Assembly (NCBI RefSeq): GCF_000765475.1
Contig: NZ_JRHO01000010.1
Location: forward strand, 124,001 to 188,000
DNA length: 64,000 nt
Direction: 5' to 3'
Source of the DNA: Methanococcoides methylutens
GTDB taxonomy: Archaea; Halobacteriota; Methanosarcinia; Methanosarcinales; Methanosarcinaceae
The notes beneath the pieces are model-generated. The model made no database searches. It saw only the letters and a list, made by a program, of their open reading frames with translations, and was not told the DNA's origin. A program made the position numbers and the translations under genes. Of this stretch, positions 9,460 through 17,540 are shown one piece after another (position 1 is the first letter of the stretch; each line of letters starts with the position of its first letter).

Positions 9460-10422
9460 TTATACGTTCTTGATACCGAAGGATTCGAGCAGAATGCCGG
9501 GGTTTGTGCGTCCGCTTGTGAATGACTTCTTGGTTGCAACATCGTTGATTGTGATCTTTGCAGGAGCGAACATACCAGCATCGACCTTGAAGAAGTCGAA
9601 ACCTGCTTCCTTGAAGGTTGTGTAGAATGGCTTACCGAAGTCCCTGGAGGTGTTGGATGGTGCCTTCTTCACGAAGTCCTCGAGCTTCTCTGCGTCTCCG
9701 AAGTCAACGGTGTAGTAGGTCTCACCACAGTAGATGATACAGTCATTGGTTGAACCCATGCACTTTGTGTCATCTCCGACGATAGGTGCGATAGGTGCGA
9801 CACCGAAACCGCTCTTGATGGTGTTGATGTCAAAGCCGATGGACTCAAGTTTGTGGATACCTGTCTCAACAACCCTTGCGGAGATCTGTACTGATCCTGC
9901 GATTGATGAGGTTGGTGCAACTGCGATGTAAACATTCTGTGGGTCAACACTGCAGTGTTTTGCGATGTACTCAACGATCTCTTCGGTTGGGAGCTTGTCG
10001 GATTCCATTACGAGGACTGCTGCATCTGCATCGTCCTTGTAGCCGATCTCTTCGTAGAGCTCTTTTGGCTTAAGGCCAAGGCCTCTTGCAGGACCGGAGC
10101 CCATGCCGAAGTAGTCACCGACTGCAATTCTCCAGCCTGCGTACTGGGATGCCATACATGCGATGGTAGGGTGGTCTGTAGCAACCTGAATAGCTGGTAC
10201 TGGAAGACCGTCCAGATCGACCTTTGTGTATGAGATCTCTGCAAGGTCTGCAAGGCAGAGGCGTGAGAGGTACATACCTGCATCATAGCCACCCTCAACA
10301 TTGACACCACAGTCAATAATGGTAGCGCCGTTCTCAAGTTCCTTTGACTCGACCTTGATCTCTTCTTCCCAGTCTAACATCTCATCAATAATTGCTAATC
10401 CCTTTTCGTTGACACTTATCAT
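9460..10422 (-). CDS. mch: Methenyltetrahydromethanopterin cyclohydrolase
   Basis: A 320-residue Mch, which interconverts 5,10-methenyl-H4MPT and 5-formyl-H4MPT in methanogenesis. Methylotrophs run it in the oxidative direction to supply electrons. Family motifs are present throughout: [68 protein letters not shown] and [10 protein letters not shown]. Start at 10422: this ATG follows GAGTGAT at good spacing, whereas the in-frame GTG nine bases earlier is part of that ribosome binding site. A TATA-like CTTATATTC near 10545-10555 implies a leader of about 100 bases. The product feeds the formylmethanofuran branch encoded at 54-60 kb. Confidence 0.97.
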   Translation of the reverse strand: MISVNEKGLAIIDEMLDWEEEIKVESKELENGATIIDCGVNVEGGYDAGMYLSRLCLADLAEISYTKVDLDGLPVPAIQVATDHPTIACMASQYAGWRIAVGDYFGMGSGPARGLGLKPKELYEEIGYKDDADAAVLVMESDKLPTEEIVEYIAKHCSVDPQNVYIAVAPTSSIAGSVQISARVVETGIHKLESIGFDINTIKSGFGVAPIAPIVGDDTKCMGSTNDCIIYCGETYYTVDFGDAEKLEDFVKKAPSNTSRDFGKPFYTTFKEAGFDFFKVDAGMFAPAKITINDVATKKSFTSGRTNPGILLESFGIKNV

Positions 10423-10431
10423 ATTAATCAC

Positions 10432-10872
10432 TCTACACGGTTTGGTGTCAATGATTGGGTTGGTTAGAATATGAATTTATCGGTATCTGGGAAGTTAATG
10501 GATAGTGGTTTTTATTTTTATGTTTACTGCTGAGTAAAATTATGCAGAATATAAGTGAAGCTATAGTCGTTGATACATGCTCTTGACACTAATGTAAGTA
10601 AATCTTTGTTTTTGCTAAGGTCTTCTAAAGTACCTTATTTATGAAATTATGGAAGCTCTGGAGCTGAGATTTTTTAATTATTATTGGTCATTTTTCTGTA
10701 CTAATCGAAGATTTGTATATTTTTCTAACACTCTGATTTATTAGGAAGTTAAACAGAGTTCTTATAGGTGATATTTTGGGGGATATTAGTTTTTAGAATT
10801 TAGATAACAAATTATTGTAAATCTTCCAAAAGCTAAAGCCAAAACAGTAGTCTATAAGGGGGGCAATATATA
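10432..10872. other. Intergenic region between mch and the UroD-family gene
   Basis: About 440 AT-rich bases with no credible gene. It holds the mch promoter on the minus strand (around 10545-10555) and a TATA-like TTGTATATTTTTC near 10705-10717 for the forward gene, which would have a leader near 135 bases. A strong ribosome binding site (AGGGGGGC) precedes the ATG at 10873. No convincing repeat or RNA gene is seen. Confidence 0.6.
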
Positions 10873-11949
10873 ATGGCACAGAGGATGACATCACCTGAAC
10901 GGATGATGGCGGTTATGTCCGGACAAAAACCGGATCGTGTACCTGTGGTTCCTTTTGCTTTGGGATATTCTTCAAAGATAACTGGTGTATCTCTTGGTGA
11001 TTGGTATGCAGATGGAAACAAGTGTTTTGAAGCCCAGTTAGCTTCAATGCGGCTGCATGGTTATGAAGAGACACCGATGTATGGATATGCTTCTTGCGGT
11101 GCCTGGGAATTTGGGGGGAAAATAGGTTTTCCTTATGGCAAAGGACAGGGTGCTCCCTATGTCATAGAACACCCTGTGAAGAATGTTGATGATATTGAAA
11201 ATTTAAGTGTACCTGACTTCAAGGGTGAACTACCAGGTGCATACAAAGAGGCGGATAAACTAGCTTCCAGATGTTCTGAGCTTGGTATGCCCGTCTCTAT
11301 ACAGGTAGGCAGTGTATTTACAACTGCGTCAGTTGTTGCGGATACATCTGAGTTTTTGACCTGGATCATGATGGAACCCAAAGCTGTACACGTATTACTT
11401 GGTAAGGTAGCGGATATGTTCATCAATGTTATAGATTATTTTGCAGACAAATATGGTGCAGAAAACCTGCTTCCTTTCGATGGAGGGCCATCTGAATCCA
11501 ATACTATGATATCGCCGGATATGTTTGGGGAATTCGCATATCCTCACATGAAGAGAATTCATGGTCATATGAAAGATCTGGGAGTACATTCTGTACTTAT
11601 GCATCCGTGTGCAAACCAGAATGGTAATATCCCTTACTATGTAAAAATGAGGGATGAGTTGGGATGGTCTGGAAAATATGTATGGCTTTTTGGTCCGGAG
11701 ACACCTGTCAAGAGTCAGGTAGAAGCATTCGGTGACCATGATGTTGTCTGCGGCAATGTGGATCCGTCACTTTTCATTACCAAATCATATGATGAGTTAG
11801 TGGAAATATGCAGACAGAATATCCTTGAAGGAAAGGATTCTCCATCAGGCTTTATACTGGCTCCAGGGTGTGAATTCCCTGTTGGTGCATCGCCGATCAA
11901 ATTGATGGCTATGATGGATGCTGCCGAAAAATATGGCAGATACGAATAA
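10873..11949 (+). CDS. UroD-family methyltransferase (MtaA/MtbA-like)
   Basis: A 358-residue TIM-barrel protein of the uroporphyrinogen decarboxylase/MtaA family. The zinc site of methylcobalamin:CoM methyltransferases appears intact as H244-x-C246 (VLMHPCANQN) and C333 (ILAPGCEFP). It begins RMTSPERMMAVMSGQKPDRVP, the usual family opening, and ends AMMDAAEKYG. Such enzymes move methyl groups between a corrinoid protein and a thiol. It is somewhat longer than MtaA/MtbA, and no corrinoid protein or MtaB/MtmB-type partner is adjacent, so the substrate and identity as MtaA, MtbA or MtsA are undecided. Confidence 0.85.
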   Translation: MAQRMTSPERMMAVMSGQKPDRVPVVPFALGYSSKITGVSLGDWYADGNKCFEAQLASMRLHGYEETPMYGYASCGAWEFGGKIGFPYGKGQGAPYVIEHPVKNVDDIENLSVPDFKGELPGAYKEADKLASRCSELGMPVSIQVGSVFTTASVVADTSEFLTWIMMEPKAVHVLLGKVADMFINVIDYFADKYGAENLLPFDGGPSESNTMISPDMFGEFAYPHMKRIHGHMKDLGVHSVLMHPCANQNGNIPYYVKMRDELGWSGKYVWLFGPETPVKSQVEAFGDHDVVCGNVDPSLFITKSYDELVEICRQNILEGKDSPSGFILAPGCEFPVGASPIKLMAMMDAAEKYGRYE

Positions 11950-11958
11950 ATGGGCATT

Positions 11959-11973
11959 ATGAGCAATGCTCAT
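11959..11973 (+). terminator. Terminator after the UroD-family gene
   Basis: ATGAGCA and TGCTCAT form a 7-bp stem around one base, shortly followed by T-rich sequence (CCTTTTTCATTTTTTT). Fits an archaeal T-rich terminator. Confidence 0.6.
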
Positions 11974-12414
11974 TACATCCTTTTTCATTTTTTTCAAAAT
12001 CCTATAATTAAATATTAAAAGGAAATCGTTGTCAAAAATAGTTTGAGTATCTGTCATATTCATTTTTTTAACTTATCAGTCTTCCCTTAAATCGATATGA
12101 TGTTTTCTGAAGATCCCTATACAAAAATGAACGCCAGGAAATCGGAAAAGTCTTGATTCATTCAATGTATGAATTATTAATATGTTCTAAAATTGTAATG
12201 CTGGTAATGAATCTTTGTATGGTATTCTTCGCACTTCTAATACTGTTCTTCATCTTGTGGAAAAGGAGGAAGACTAGCTCGATCAGGATTATCGGTATCT
12301 GATATTTTTTGATAGATATTTATAGTATCGTTATACATGATTTCGGAGATGATGTATTCTACAAATATATGCTCGATGGTGGCGGATTACATGAAAAAAG
12401 CTAAGGTTGGTATG
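11974..12414. other. Largely non-coding region with a possible gene fragment
   Basis: No full gene is seen. On the minus strand around 12297-12258 a short frame reads IPIILIELVFLLF, nearly the same as VPIILIELAFLIF in the membrane protein at 14554-15666; 19 bases (12279-12297) are identical to 14762-14780. On the plus strand 12207-12302 could encode a 31-residue single-span peptide ending KRRKTSSIRIIGI, but without a ribosome binding site. The rest appears to be non-coding AT-rich DNA. Confidence 0.4.
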
Positions 12415-12513
12415 CTATTTCAGAAACTTCTCAGCTTCTTCATTGGGCATACTACTCTTCAAAGCAAGAACAAAGTCCTTATAATCGTATTGAAGTGATA
12501 ATTTATATTTCAC
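12415..12513 (-). CDS. Small 32-residue protein, translationally coupled
   Basis: A short frame beginning at GTG inside the ATGTGA stop junction of the upstream gene, so the two genes overlap by four bases. The product (MKYKLSLQYDYKDF..., ending MPNEEAEKFLK) is charged and helical at its end, without a membrane segment. GTGGGA just upstream could serve as ribosome binding site, and stop-start overlap is typical of translational coupling. It could be a real small subunit, or the last part of a longer protein split by a mutation. No family is recognised. Confidence 0.45.
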   Translation of the reverse strand: MKYKLSLQYDYKDFVLALKSSMPNEEAEKFLK

Positions 12514-12866
12514 ATTCCCACTACAGCAGATGGTAAATAGCCATCAACTGCATCCAAGACATTCCAAAAGGCCTTTGCATCCTCAAAATTATCAAAGAAA
12601 AAAATCTTATCATGGTATGAGGTTATAAAGAATGTTACACCAAAAGTTATCTCTTGATCGTAGGGTATGGGAGCTTCTCCTCCCATGTGGCAATACTCGA
12701 TATATTCCGTGACTGGCTCCACAAAAAGTTTTCCTTCGGGTGAATACTTTCCACCATGACAGGAAACACCTTCTTCACTTTGGAATTTTTCGTAAGCCTC
12801 AACAGCTTCTTCAAATTTGTCATTTTCAATTCCAAAGTTCACAATCTCTATCTTCTGTTCTCTCAT
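12510..12866 (-). CDS. Hypothetical protein, 118 residues
   Basis: The start at 12866 (MREQKIEIVNF) is preferred because it lies 5-6 bases after AGGGATGA; an ATG nine bases upstream falls inside that site. The product has an amphipathic helix (DKFEEAVEAYEKFQSEEGV), a Cys-His pair (CHGG), a second one (YCHMGGE) and an aromatic stretch ending in FDNFEDAKAFWNVLDAV. It is probably a small soluble alpha/beta protein. No family is recognised. It sits in a gene-poor accessory stretch and overlaps the small downstream gene. Confidence 0.6.
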   Translation of the reverse strand: MREQKIEIVNFGIENDKFEEAVEAYEKFQSEEGVSCHGGKYSPEGKLFVEPVTEYIEYCHMGGEAPIPYDQEITFGVTFFITSYHDKIFFFDNFEDAKAFWNVLDAVDGYLPSAVVGM

Positions 12867-13014
12867 AAATTTCATCCCTTTCTGAGAACATGTAGGTTTA
12901 TGTGCATATATATTTATTTGAGTATTCGAATAATTATATACTAATTCGTTTTATTCTATTTATTTTAAAGTAACCTTGAACTTAAGTTTTCATAAAATGC
13001 AAATGGTGGCTATC

Positions 13015-13254
13015 TCACCAATAACGTATCCCTTCATTCCTTCTTGCCTCGATGTCTTCAATATCTTTGATTGTTTGGGATATTTGTATACTGCTTTTTA
13101 AGTATGATCTAATGAATGCAGAATCACCAAAAAGTTCCTTTGCTGCTTCCGGATTTTCATCAATTGCTTTAAGGTGCTTTGACAGACCCTCAATGGTTTT
13201 GTCAATTTCACGCTTATCCGAAATCCCTAATAATTCACGTATCCAATCTAACAT
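13015..13254 (-). CDS. Hypothetical small helical protein
   Basis: A 79-residue protein starting at the second ATG (13254), which follows AGGGATGA at good spacing; a first ATG (13263) is within the site. The sequence is almost entirely helical and charged (KREIDKTIEGLSKHLKAIDE, SIQISQTIKDIEDIEARR), with a Trp near each end. It may be a coiled-coil or small DNA-associated protein. No family is recognised. It is single, with AT-rich non-coding DNA on both sides. Confidence 0.55.
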   Translation of the reverse strand: MLDWIRELLGISDKREIDKTIEGLSKHLKAIDENPEAAKELFGDSAFIRSYLKSSIQISQTIKDIEDIEARRNEGIRYW

Positions 13255-13480
13255 CGTATTCATCCCTGCAATTCAACTGTTTTTATTCACATCACTATCT
13301 TAACTTCATTGCATCTTTTCGTTTTTTATTGATAGCAATAGAATCATCCGTCTATTTTTGATTCTTTTGCCCCAAAGTAGTAAATCTACATTTAAAGCTT
13401 TTGAAGTGTACTCCGTAATGTTTCTTTTTTGGAATATCTATATCCTTATAAGATTATATGGCGAGGAATATATTCGAACC

Positions 13481-13647
13481 TCAAGCTTCCACCAAATACA
13501 AATGCTGCCTATCAGGACAATACATATTCAACTCTATCTTCATCTTCTGAATTCGATAACATAATACTTCGCAGCAACTCCAAAATGTTTCTTTGGTAAC
13601 TTACAGAACTCAGCATTCGTAGTGCCATCATACATGTAACTGGTCAT
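13481..13647 (-). pseudogene. Frameshifted remnant, KKHFGVAA family
   Basis: From an ATG at 13647 the frame reads MTSYMYDGTTNAEFCKLPKK, then HFGVAAKYY, and soon stops. One frame over it continues YRIQKMKIELNMYCPDRQHL, then YLVEA and a stop. The product parallels LLKKHLGVAANYCYHLLQKK and IYCSDKQHLYFIKE encoded at 24907-25014, showing that the two frames were once joined. No known family is recognised; Cys, His and aromatic residues are prominent. It lies downstream of a terminator shared with the other copy. Confidence 0.6.
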
Positions 13648-13703
13648 CTTGTGAAAGATACAAAACACATTTTCTCAAAAAATAATACAAATAAATAATA
13701 GCA

Positions 13704-13732
13704 AAAAAAGAAGGATGCTATTACATCCTCCT
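13704..13732 (-). terminator. Duplicated terminator hairpin, copy A
   Basis: AGGATG (13712-13717) and CATCCT (13724-13729), followed on the minus strand by TCTTTTTTTG. The flanks ATGAAAGGAGGATG and GCATCCTTCTTTTTTTG are identical to those of the hairpin at 25042-25076. Confidence 0.65.
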
Positions 13733-13746
13733 TTCATGTATCTTCT

Positions 13747-13815
13747 TCATATTTTCCTTTGGTGCTCTGTAACTCCCATAAATGAAATCTCACTTTTGCA
13801 AAGTATTTGATAATG
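13747..13815 (-). pseudogene. Decayed C-terminus of an HTH gene
   Basis: A frame reading HYQILCKSEISFMGVTEHQR and KI, then a stop, aligns with IYRLTDAGVDLLAATEHHRE plus S at the end of the intact HTH protein at 25087-25404. The nucleotide sequence around the stop is also similar (TTTGGTGCTCTGT versus TGTGGTGTTCGGT). Nothing recognisable of the N-terminal part remains upstream. It sits immediately before the duplicated terminator, as does the intact gene. Confidence 0.5.
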
Positions 13816-13978
13816 CCTACTGTTTTGACAAATCTAATCTGCAATCAACATCTTCCACTAACTCCATAGTTTGAAGCGTAACAAATATATCATGCAAAAT
13901 TATAATTTATATGTGGTGGAAAATATCTATCAATGTTTGATGGATCTTTTAATAAGAAATCATAGGTGAGGGTAAATT

Positions 13979-14386
13979 ATGCAGAGCATTGCTATTGAAT
14001 CAGGTCCTGTTAGAGTAATATCATCAGGTACGGTTATTTCTTTTGATAAGAATCCAATCGAGATAACGATGGGAGGTTCGGGCAGATGCAAGGTTATTAT
14101 GATCTTTCATGATGAAGAAGGAGAAGGCAAATCATTTGTCAGGCCAAGAGTTATAGGTTCCAGGACCATTGAATTAACATTTGTTAACTTCAAGGATCCT
14201 CTGGGTTCAGGGAACGTAAAGCCGATCCATTTTGCAACTATTGGTGGGCTTACTATATTTATGAATTACAGGATATATTCTTATTTGGATAGTGATAAAA
14301 CAGTTCACTATACATTCTATTGTTCACAGGAAGACTCCTTGGATAAAGTGCATACAGAAGGCTTCAATGAATGGATCATTGAGTGA
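13979..14386 (+). CDS. Conserved hypothetical protein, 135 residues
   Basis: A soluble, beta-rich protein preceded by a good ribosome binding site (AGGTGAGGG). The sequence alternates short strands: GPVRVISSGTVISF, PIEITMGGSGRCKVIMIFHD, RTIELTFVNF and TIFMNYRIYSYLDSDKTVHY, ending FNEWIIE. The central FHDEEGEGKS and the FKDPLGSGN loop are distinctive. It resembles small phage- or island-associated beta-sandwich proteins, but no named family is assigned with confidence. It is a single gene between the decayed region and a converging membrane protein gene. Confidence 0.6.
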   Translation: MQSIAIESGPVRVISSGTVISFDKNPIEITMGGSGRCKVIMIFHDEEGEGKSFVRPRVIGSRTIELTFVNFKDPLGSGNVKPIHFATIGGLTIFMNYRIYSYLDSDKTVHYTFYCSQEDSLDKVHTEGFNEWIIE

Positions 14387-14553
14387 TCGAATGAATTGGT
14401 CGGTGGATAAATTTACTCTGAATTTATGAGTTGATATGCAATTGCAGGGATGGCAGGAACATCCCTTGCAGGTCGCAGCTATTTGTGTGGCATGTGGGCA
14501 TATACTCATATGCCGTTTCTGTGATACTCAAACATTGATTTCAGTAACTTCTG

Positions 14554-15666
14554 TTATAGATTCTCTGATCGATCTTCTATGGCTGTATCCTCTTCCTCTT
14601 TTCCTATTCTTATGTCTTCTTCCTCATTGATCTGTTGCATATCAAAAACAGGCACTTCTACTTCGGGATACCACTGTTGTAGGAATGTGATCATGTGATA
14701 CTTCATGAATACTCTTCCAGGCAGAGCGATAAATGCCAGCAGAAATATGAGGAAGGCCAGTTCGATCAGGATTATCGGTACGAGGAAAATCCATATGGCG
14801 AGATCTGATCCGGGCAGGACTGTTGAAAGGATAAAGTATAACAACAGGTCTGCAAGCAGAAGGAACAGACCCACTGCGATCATCACTATCAGCATGAGTA
14901 TGCCTATTATGATCGCAACGGCAATTCCGAGAATAATTCTTCCGAACCAATAACCGATTATTTGCTTCCAGTCTTTCCTGAACTGTCCAAAGACGTTGGC
15001 AAATGCGCGGAAGATGCCGGTCTCGGTGTAAATGGCAACAGGGATAGAGAGATTAACAAATGAACTGATGATGCCTCCGATTATTGCTACCACCAGAATT
15101 ATGCCGATCAGCAGGAAGATTGCGGAAATAATGGCAACCATTATGGTCTCTTCTAAGTTCTGGCCTGAAGAGGCTATCAATGGCAGTACAATTGGAAGGG
15201 CCATGGTTACAATGATGGCAAGCAGAAGAATACCTACCAATAGCCTGAATGCGAATAGTCCCAGGCCTTTTCTAAGGTACTTGCGGGAGTATTCCCAGAA
15301 TTTTACTTCGTTGCTCACAAGGGAGTCAACGAATACGAATTCCATCACGCTTGAGACGTATGAGAAGAATAGGATCAGGGCAAATATGAGGAGTATTATT
15401 GCGATTATCAATCCCAGTTCCGGGGCACTGGTGGGGATCTGGTCGGCCAGTCCTCCGAACGAGTCGGCGAATCCTTCGAACGGACCTGAATCCTGAAGGT
15501 TGTAATTATTGGATGAGTAGCTATTACCGCCACCACCTCCGCTTCCGCCGATAAGCATAACGATGATCACAAGTTTCATCCATTTCCAGAAATCAAAGGG
15601 TTCAAACAGGCATTTCTTTGTTCGGGATACTGCTTTATCCACAGCTTCGACTACATACCAGTCCAT
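14554..15666 (-). CDS. Polytopic membrane protein with glycine-rich segment
   Basis: A 370-residue protein with an amphipathic N-terminus (VDKAVSRTKKCLFEPFDFWK), one hydrophobic segment, then GGSGGGGGNSYSSNNYN and five or six more membrane spans (residues about 75-330) before an acidic, Glu-rich tail of about 40 residues. Similar archaeal membrane proteins of unknown function share the DWYVVEAVDKAV opening and glycine-rich linker, and resemble the membrane region of glycerophosphodiester phosphodiesterase-linked proteins. No catalytic residues are visible. It is divergent from the GbsR-like regulator. A short stretch of it (IILIEL) recurs near 12280. Confidence 0.75.
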   Translation of the reverse strand: MDWYVVEAVDKAVSRTKKCLFEPFDFWKWMKLVIIVMLIGGSGGGGGNSYSSNNYNLQDSGPFEGFADSFGGLADQIPTSAPELGLIIAIILLIFALILFFSYVSSVMEFVFVDSLVSNEVKFWEYSRKYLRKGLGLFAFRLLVGILLLAIIVTMALPIVLPLIASSGQNLEETIMVAIISAIFLLIGIILVVAIIGGIISSFVNLSIPVAIYTETGIFRAFANVFGQFRKDWKQIIGYWFGRIILGIAVAIIIGILMLIVMIAVGLFLLLADLLLYFILSTVLPGSDLAIWIFLVPIILIELAFLIFLLAFIALPGRVFMKYHMITFLQQWYPEVEVPVFDMQQINEEEDIRIGKEEEDTAIEDRSENL

Positions 15667-15726
15667 ATGTCTATATATCGCAAGATCGCATAAGTAGTTT
15701 ATGATGTAATGTCTATTCTTTTACTA

Positions 15727-15746
15727 TCGTAACATATATATTACAC
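15727..15746 (+). promoter_or_regulatory. CGTAACATATATATTACAC promoter motif
   Basis: The string CGTAACATATATAT lies upstream of the exporter operon regulator. It recurs in reverse orientation near 47263-47276, and CGTAACATATA recurs near 31195. GTAA...TTAC makes this copy nearly palindromic, and it includes a TATA-like core about 60 bases before the ATG. Confidence 0.4.
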
Positions 15747-15795
15747 ATTTACAATATCTATTAATTACTGGAAATAGCAAAAATAAGGTATTGAA

Positions 15796-16287
15796 ATGGA
15801 AACTGCAAAGAAAGAATTTCAGAATCTTGTATACCAGAGCATGAAGTCCTACGGACTTGATGATCTATCCTCTAAGTTACTTGCAGCACTTTATTCCGCA
15901 CCTGATCCACTTACCCTTGATGACCTTTCTAAAACTACCGGGTATAGTTTTTCAGCGGTTAGCGCGGCAATGAAACTACTTACCGGAGTAAAATTGGTGG
16001 AGAAATCAAAGCTTTCCGGTTCCAAGAAATTGTACTTCTCGATTCAGCGGGATATGCTGACACTGAGCATCAATGCGATTAGTTCCAAGAATGAATGCAT
16101 GGTGGTTCCTGCGCTCCAGAGCCTCCCTTCAATGATAGAAAGGTGCAGGGATAGTGAAGCTGAGGACTCTGAAGAGATGCTCAACATCATCGAGAACTAT
16201 TACCAGCAGATGGTTGCACTGGAATTGATCTTCAAGAAATTGATCGAATATACAGAAAGTATCAGGGCTGAGGTGAATAAAAGATGA
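15796..16287 (+). CDS. GbsR/MarR-like regulator of an ABC exporter operon
   Basis: A 163-residue winged-helix protein. Residues about 20-85 contain the HTH (DDLSSKLLAALYSAPDPLTL, LSKTTGYSFSAVSAAMKLLT, wing SGSKKLYFS), and the rest is helical with a coiled-coil tail, as in the GbsR subgroup. Its stop overlaps the start of the following CARDB-protein gene by four bases, so it is the first gene of the exporter operon and probably its repressor. The inducer is unknown. A TATA-like AACATATATATTAC element lies about 60 bases upstream. Confidence 0.85.
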   Translation: METAKKEFQNLVYQSMKSYGLDDLSSKLLAALYSAPDPLTLDDLSKTTGYSFSAVSAAMKLLTGVKLVEKSKLSGSKKLYFSIQRDMLTLSINAISSKNECMVVPALQSLPSMIERCRDSEAEDSEEMLNIIENYYQQMVALELIFKKLIEYTESIRAEVNKR

Positions 16288-17528
16288 ATCCGAAAGTAAG
16301 ACCTTTATGTTTATTCCTGTTCGTTCTTGCCATTGTTTTAACAGGAGTGGCTGCAGCTGAATTTACCGGCGGGGAGATATGCGTAAACGCAGAGATAAAG
16401 GAATTAATTCCCAGTTCGGTAGGCATTGATGAAGAATTCACCCTTGCTATTGATCTTGAGAGCTGTGGTTCCAAAGCCCCTGAGGATATTACTTTTGAAA
16501 TCATCAGCATCCCTCCTGATATCATAGTCACAGAATCTCTGGTCACCAGAATTGCTGAATTCTCATATCCTACAAGTGAAAGACACCTGGTATACCACAT
16601 GAGGACAACTCCTGATGCAAACCCAGGTCCTCATATTATCAAGATGAAACTGACATATGCAAATAAAGAGCTTGAAACCACAAAGTATTATGAAGTTGAT
16701 GTCAGAGTGACAGGTGAGGATGCAGAACCAAGGATCTCTTCAGTCACTACCAATCCTGAATATATCTATGAAGGAGATACTGTCGATCTGACACTGGGTA
16801 TCGAGAACTTCGGCGAAGCTATTGCAAAATCCGTCTCTGTTAGTGTTGATCATGGTTTTAAAGGGATCAAGAACTCTACGATCGGAACCCTTGACCTGAA
16901 TGGCAGTCAAACTGCATTGTTCAAGTTCAAGGCAGACCGTGCCGGGGAATTCAACATCCCTGTAATCATAGAATATGAAGATGATTTCGGCAAGCAAAGC
17001 GATGAATATGACATTACAATAACCATACTTGACAAAAAAGGAAGCCTTAATCTTGCATCTGTGAAGGTCGATCCTGTTATACCTTATGTGGATGACACTG
17101 TCGAGCTGACTATGAGGATCGAGAATTCCGGTGACAGGAAAATAAATTCGATAAGGGTCTATGCCGATCATCCATTCATGGGTTTAAAAGAATCCTTTAT
17201 CGGAACCCTTGATCCTAATGAGGATGGTCCTGCAGTGATCACTTTCATAGCTGATGAGGCAGGGGAATACGAGATCCCTGTTACCATAACCTATATCGAT
17301 GATTTTGGTGAAGAACAGGTTGAAACGAAGGTCAGCATCATCGTAATGGAAAGCAATAGCGGGGTAGGATCAGCTGTGCTCGTCCTTCTCGTCCTGGCAG
17401 TTATTGGAGGATTGGTCTACTATAATTACAGGACAAAAAGGTCAAAGGATGAGATTATCAAGCAGTTAATGGAAGGTAGCAATAATTCTGCTGGTAAAAA
17501 AGAAGATGAAGGGGAAGATGAAGAATAA
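16284..17528 (+). CDS. Surface protein with CARDB repeats, ABC exporter accessory
   Basis: A 414-residue exported protein. It has a signal peptide (LCLFLFVLAIVLTGVAAAEF), a first beta-rich region, and two clear repeats at about residues 150-250 and 252-355. Each repeat holds DTV(D/E)LT-IEN(F/S)G and IGTLD followed by GE(F/Y)(N/E)IPV. A C-terminal membrane span (VLVLLVLAVIGGLVYY) and a short charged cytoplasmic tail (DEIIKQLMEG, ending acidic) follow. CARDB repeats mediate adhesion or protein contacts. Being between a regulator and a MacB-like permease, it probably works as the extracellular partner of the exporter. Confidence 0.85.
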   Translation: MNPKVRPLCLFLFVLAIVLTGVAAAEFTGGEICVNAEIKELIPSSVGIDEEFTLAIDLESCGSKAPEDITFEIISIPPDIIVTESLVTRIAEFSYPTSERHLVYHMRTTPDANPGPHIIKMKLTYANKELETTKYYEVDVRVTGEDAEPRISSVTTNPEYIYEGDTVDLTLGIENFGEAIAKSVSVSVDHGFKGIKNSTIGTLDLNGSQTALFKFKADRAGEFNIPVIIEYEDDFGKQSDEYDITITILDKKGSLNLASVKVDPVIPYVDDTVELTMRIENSGDRKINSIRVYADHPFMGLKESFIGTLDPNEDGPAVITFIADEAGEYEIPVTITYIDDFGEEQVETKVSIIVMESNSGVGSAVLVLLVLAVIGGLVYYNYRTKRSKDEIIKQLMEGSNNSAGKKEDEGEDEE

Positions 17529-17540
17529 GAGGTCTCCAAT

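Larger units (their letters stand above)
13264..13978. other. Accessory intergenic region with decayed genes
   Basis: About 715 bases without an intact gene. The minus strand holds a frameshifted remnant (13481-13647), a hairpin terminator (13704-13732) and the tail of a decayed HTH gene (13747-13815). All three correspond, in the same order and orientation, to sequences at 24907-25404. The remaining flanks are AT-rich without clear signals, apart from the ribosome binding site AGGTGAGGG of the gene starting at 13979. Confidence 0.6.

Noticed and set aside
12207-12302. A 31-residue single-span peptide frame
   Set aside because: No ribosome binding site, and part of the DNA resembles a reverse-strand gene fragment. 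Kept only as a note in the intergenic entry.
14436-14630. A 64-residue forward frame overlapping the end of the membrane protein gene
   Set aside because: It lies mostly antisense to the C-terminal coding region of the gene at 14554-15666, has no ribosome binding site and an unlikely composition; a GGGATG...CATCCC hairpin near 14446 could still be a terminator-like element.
15032-15496. A 154-residue frame antisense to the membrane protein gene
   Set aside because: It is the complementary-strand shadow of hydrophobic codons; its composition is unusual for a protein and it has no ribosome binding site.
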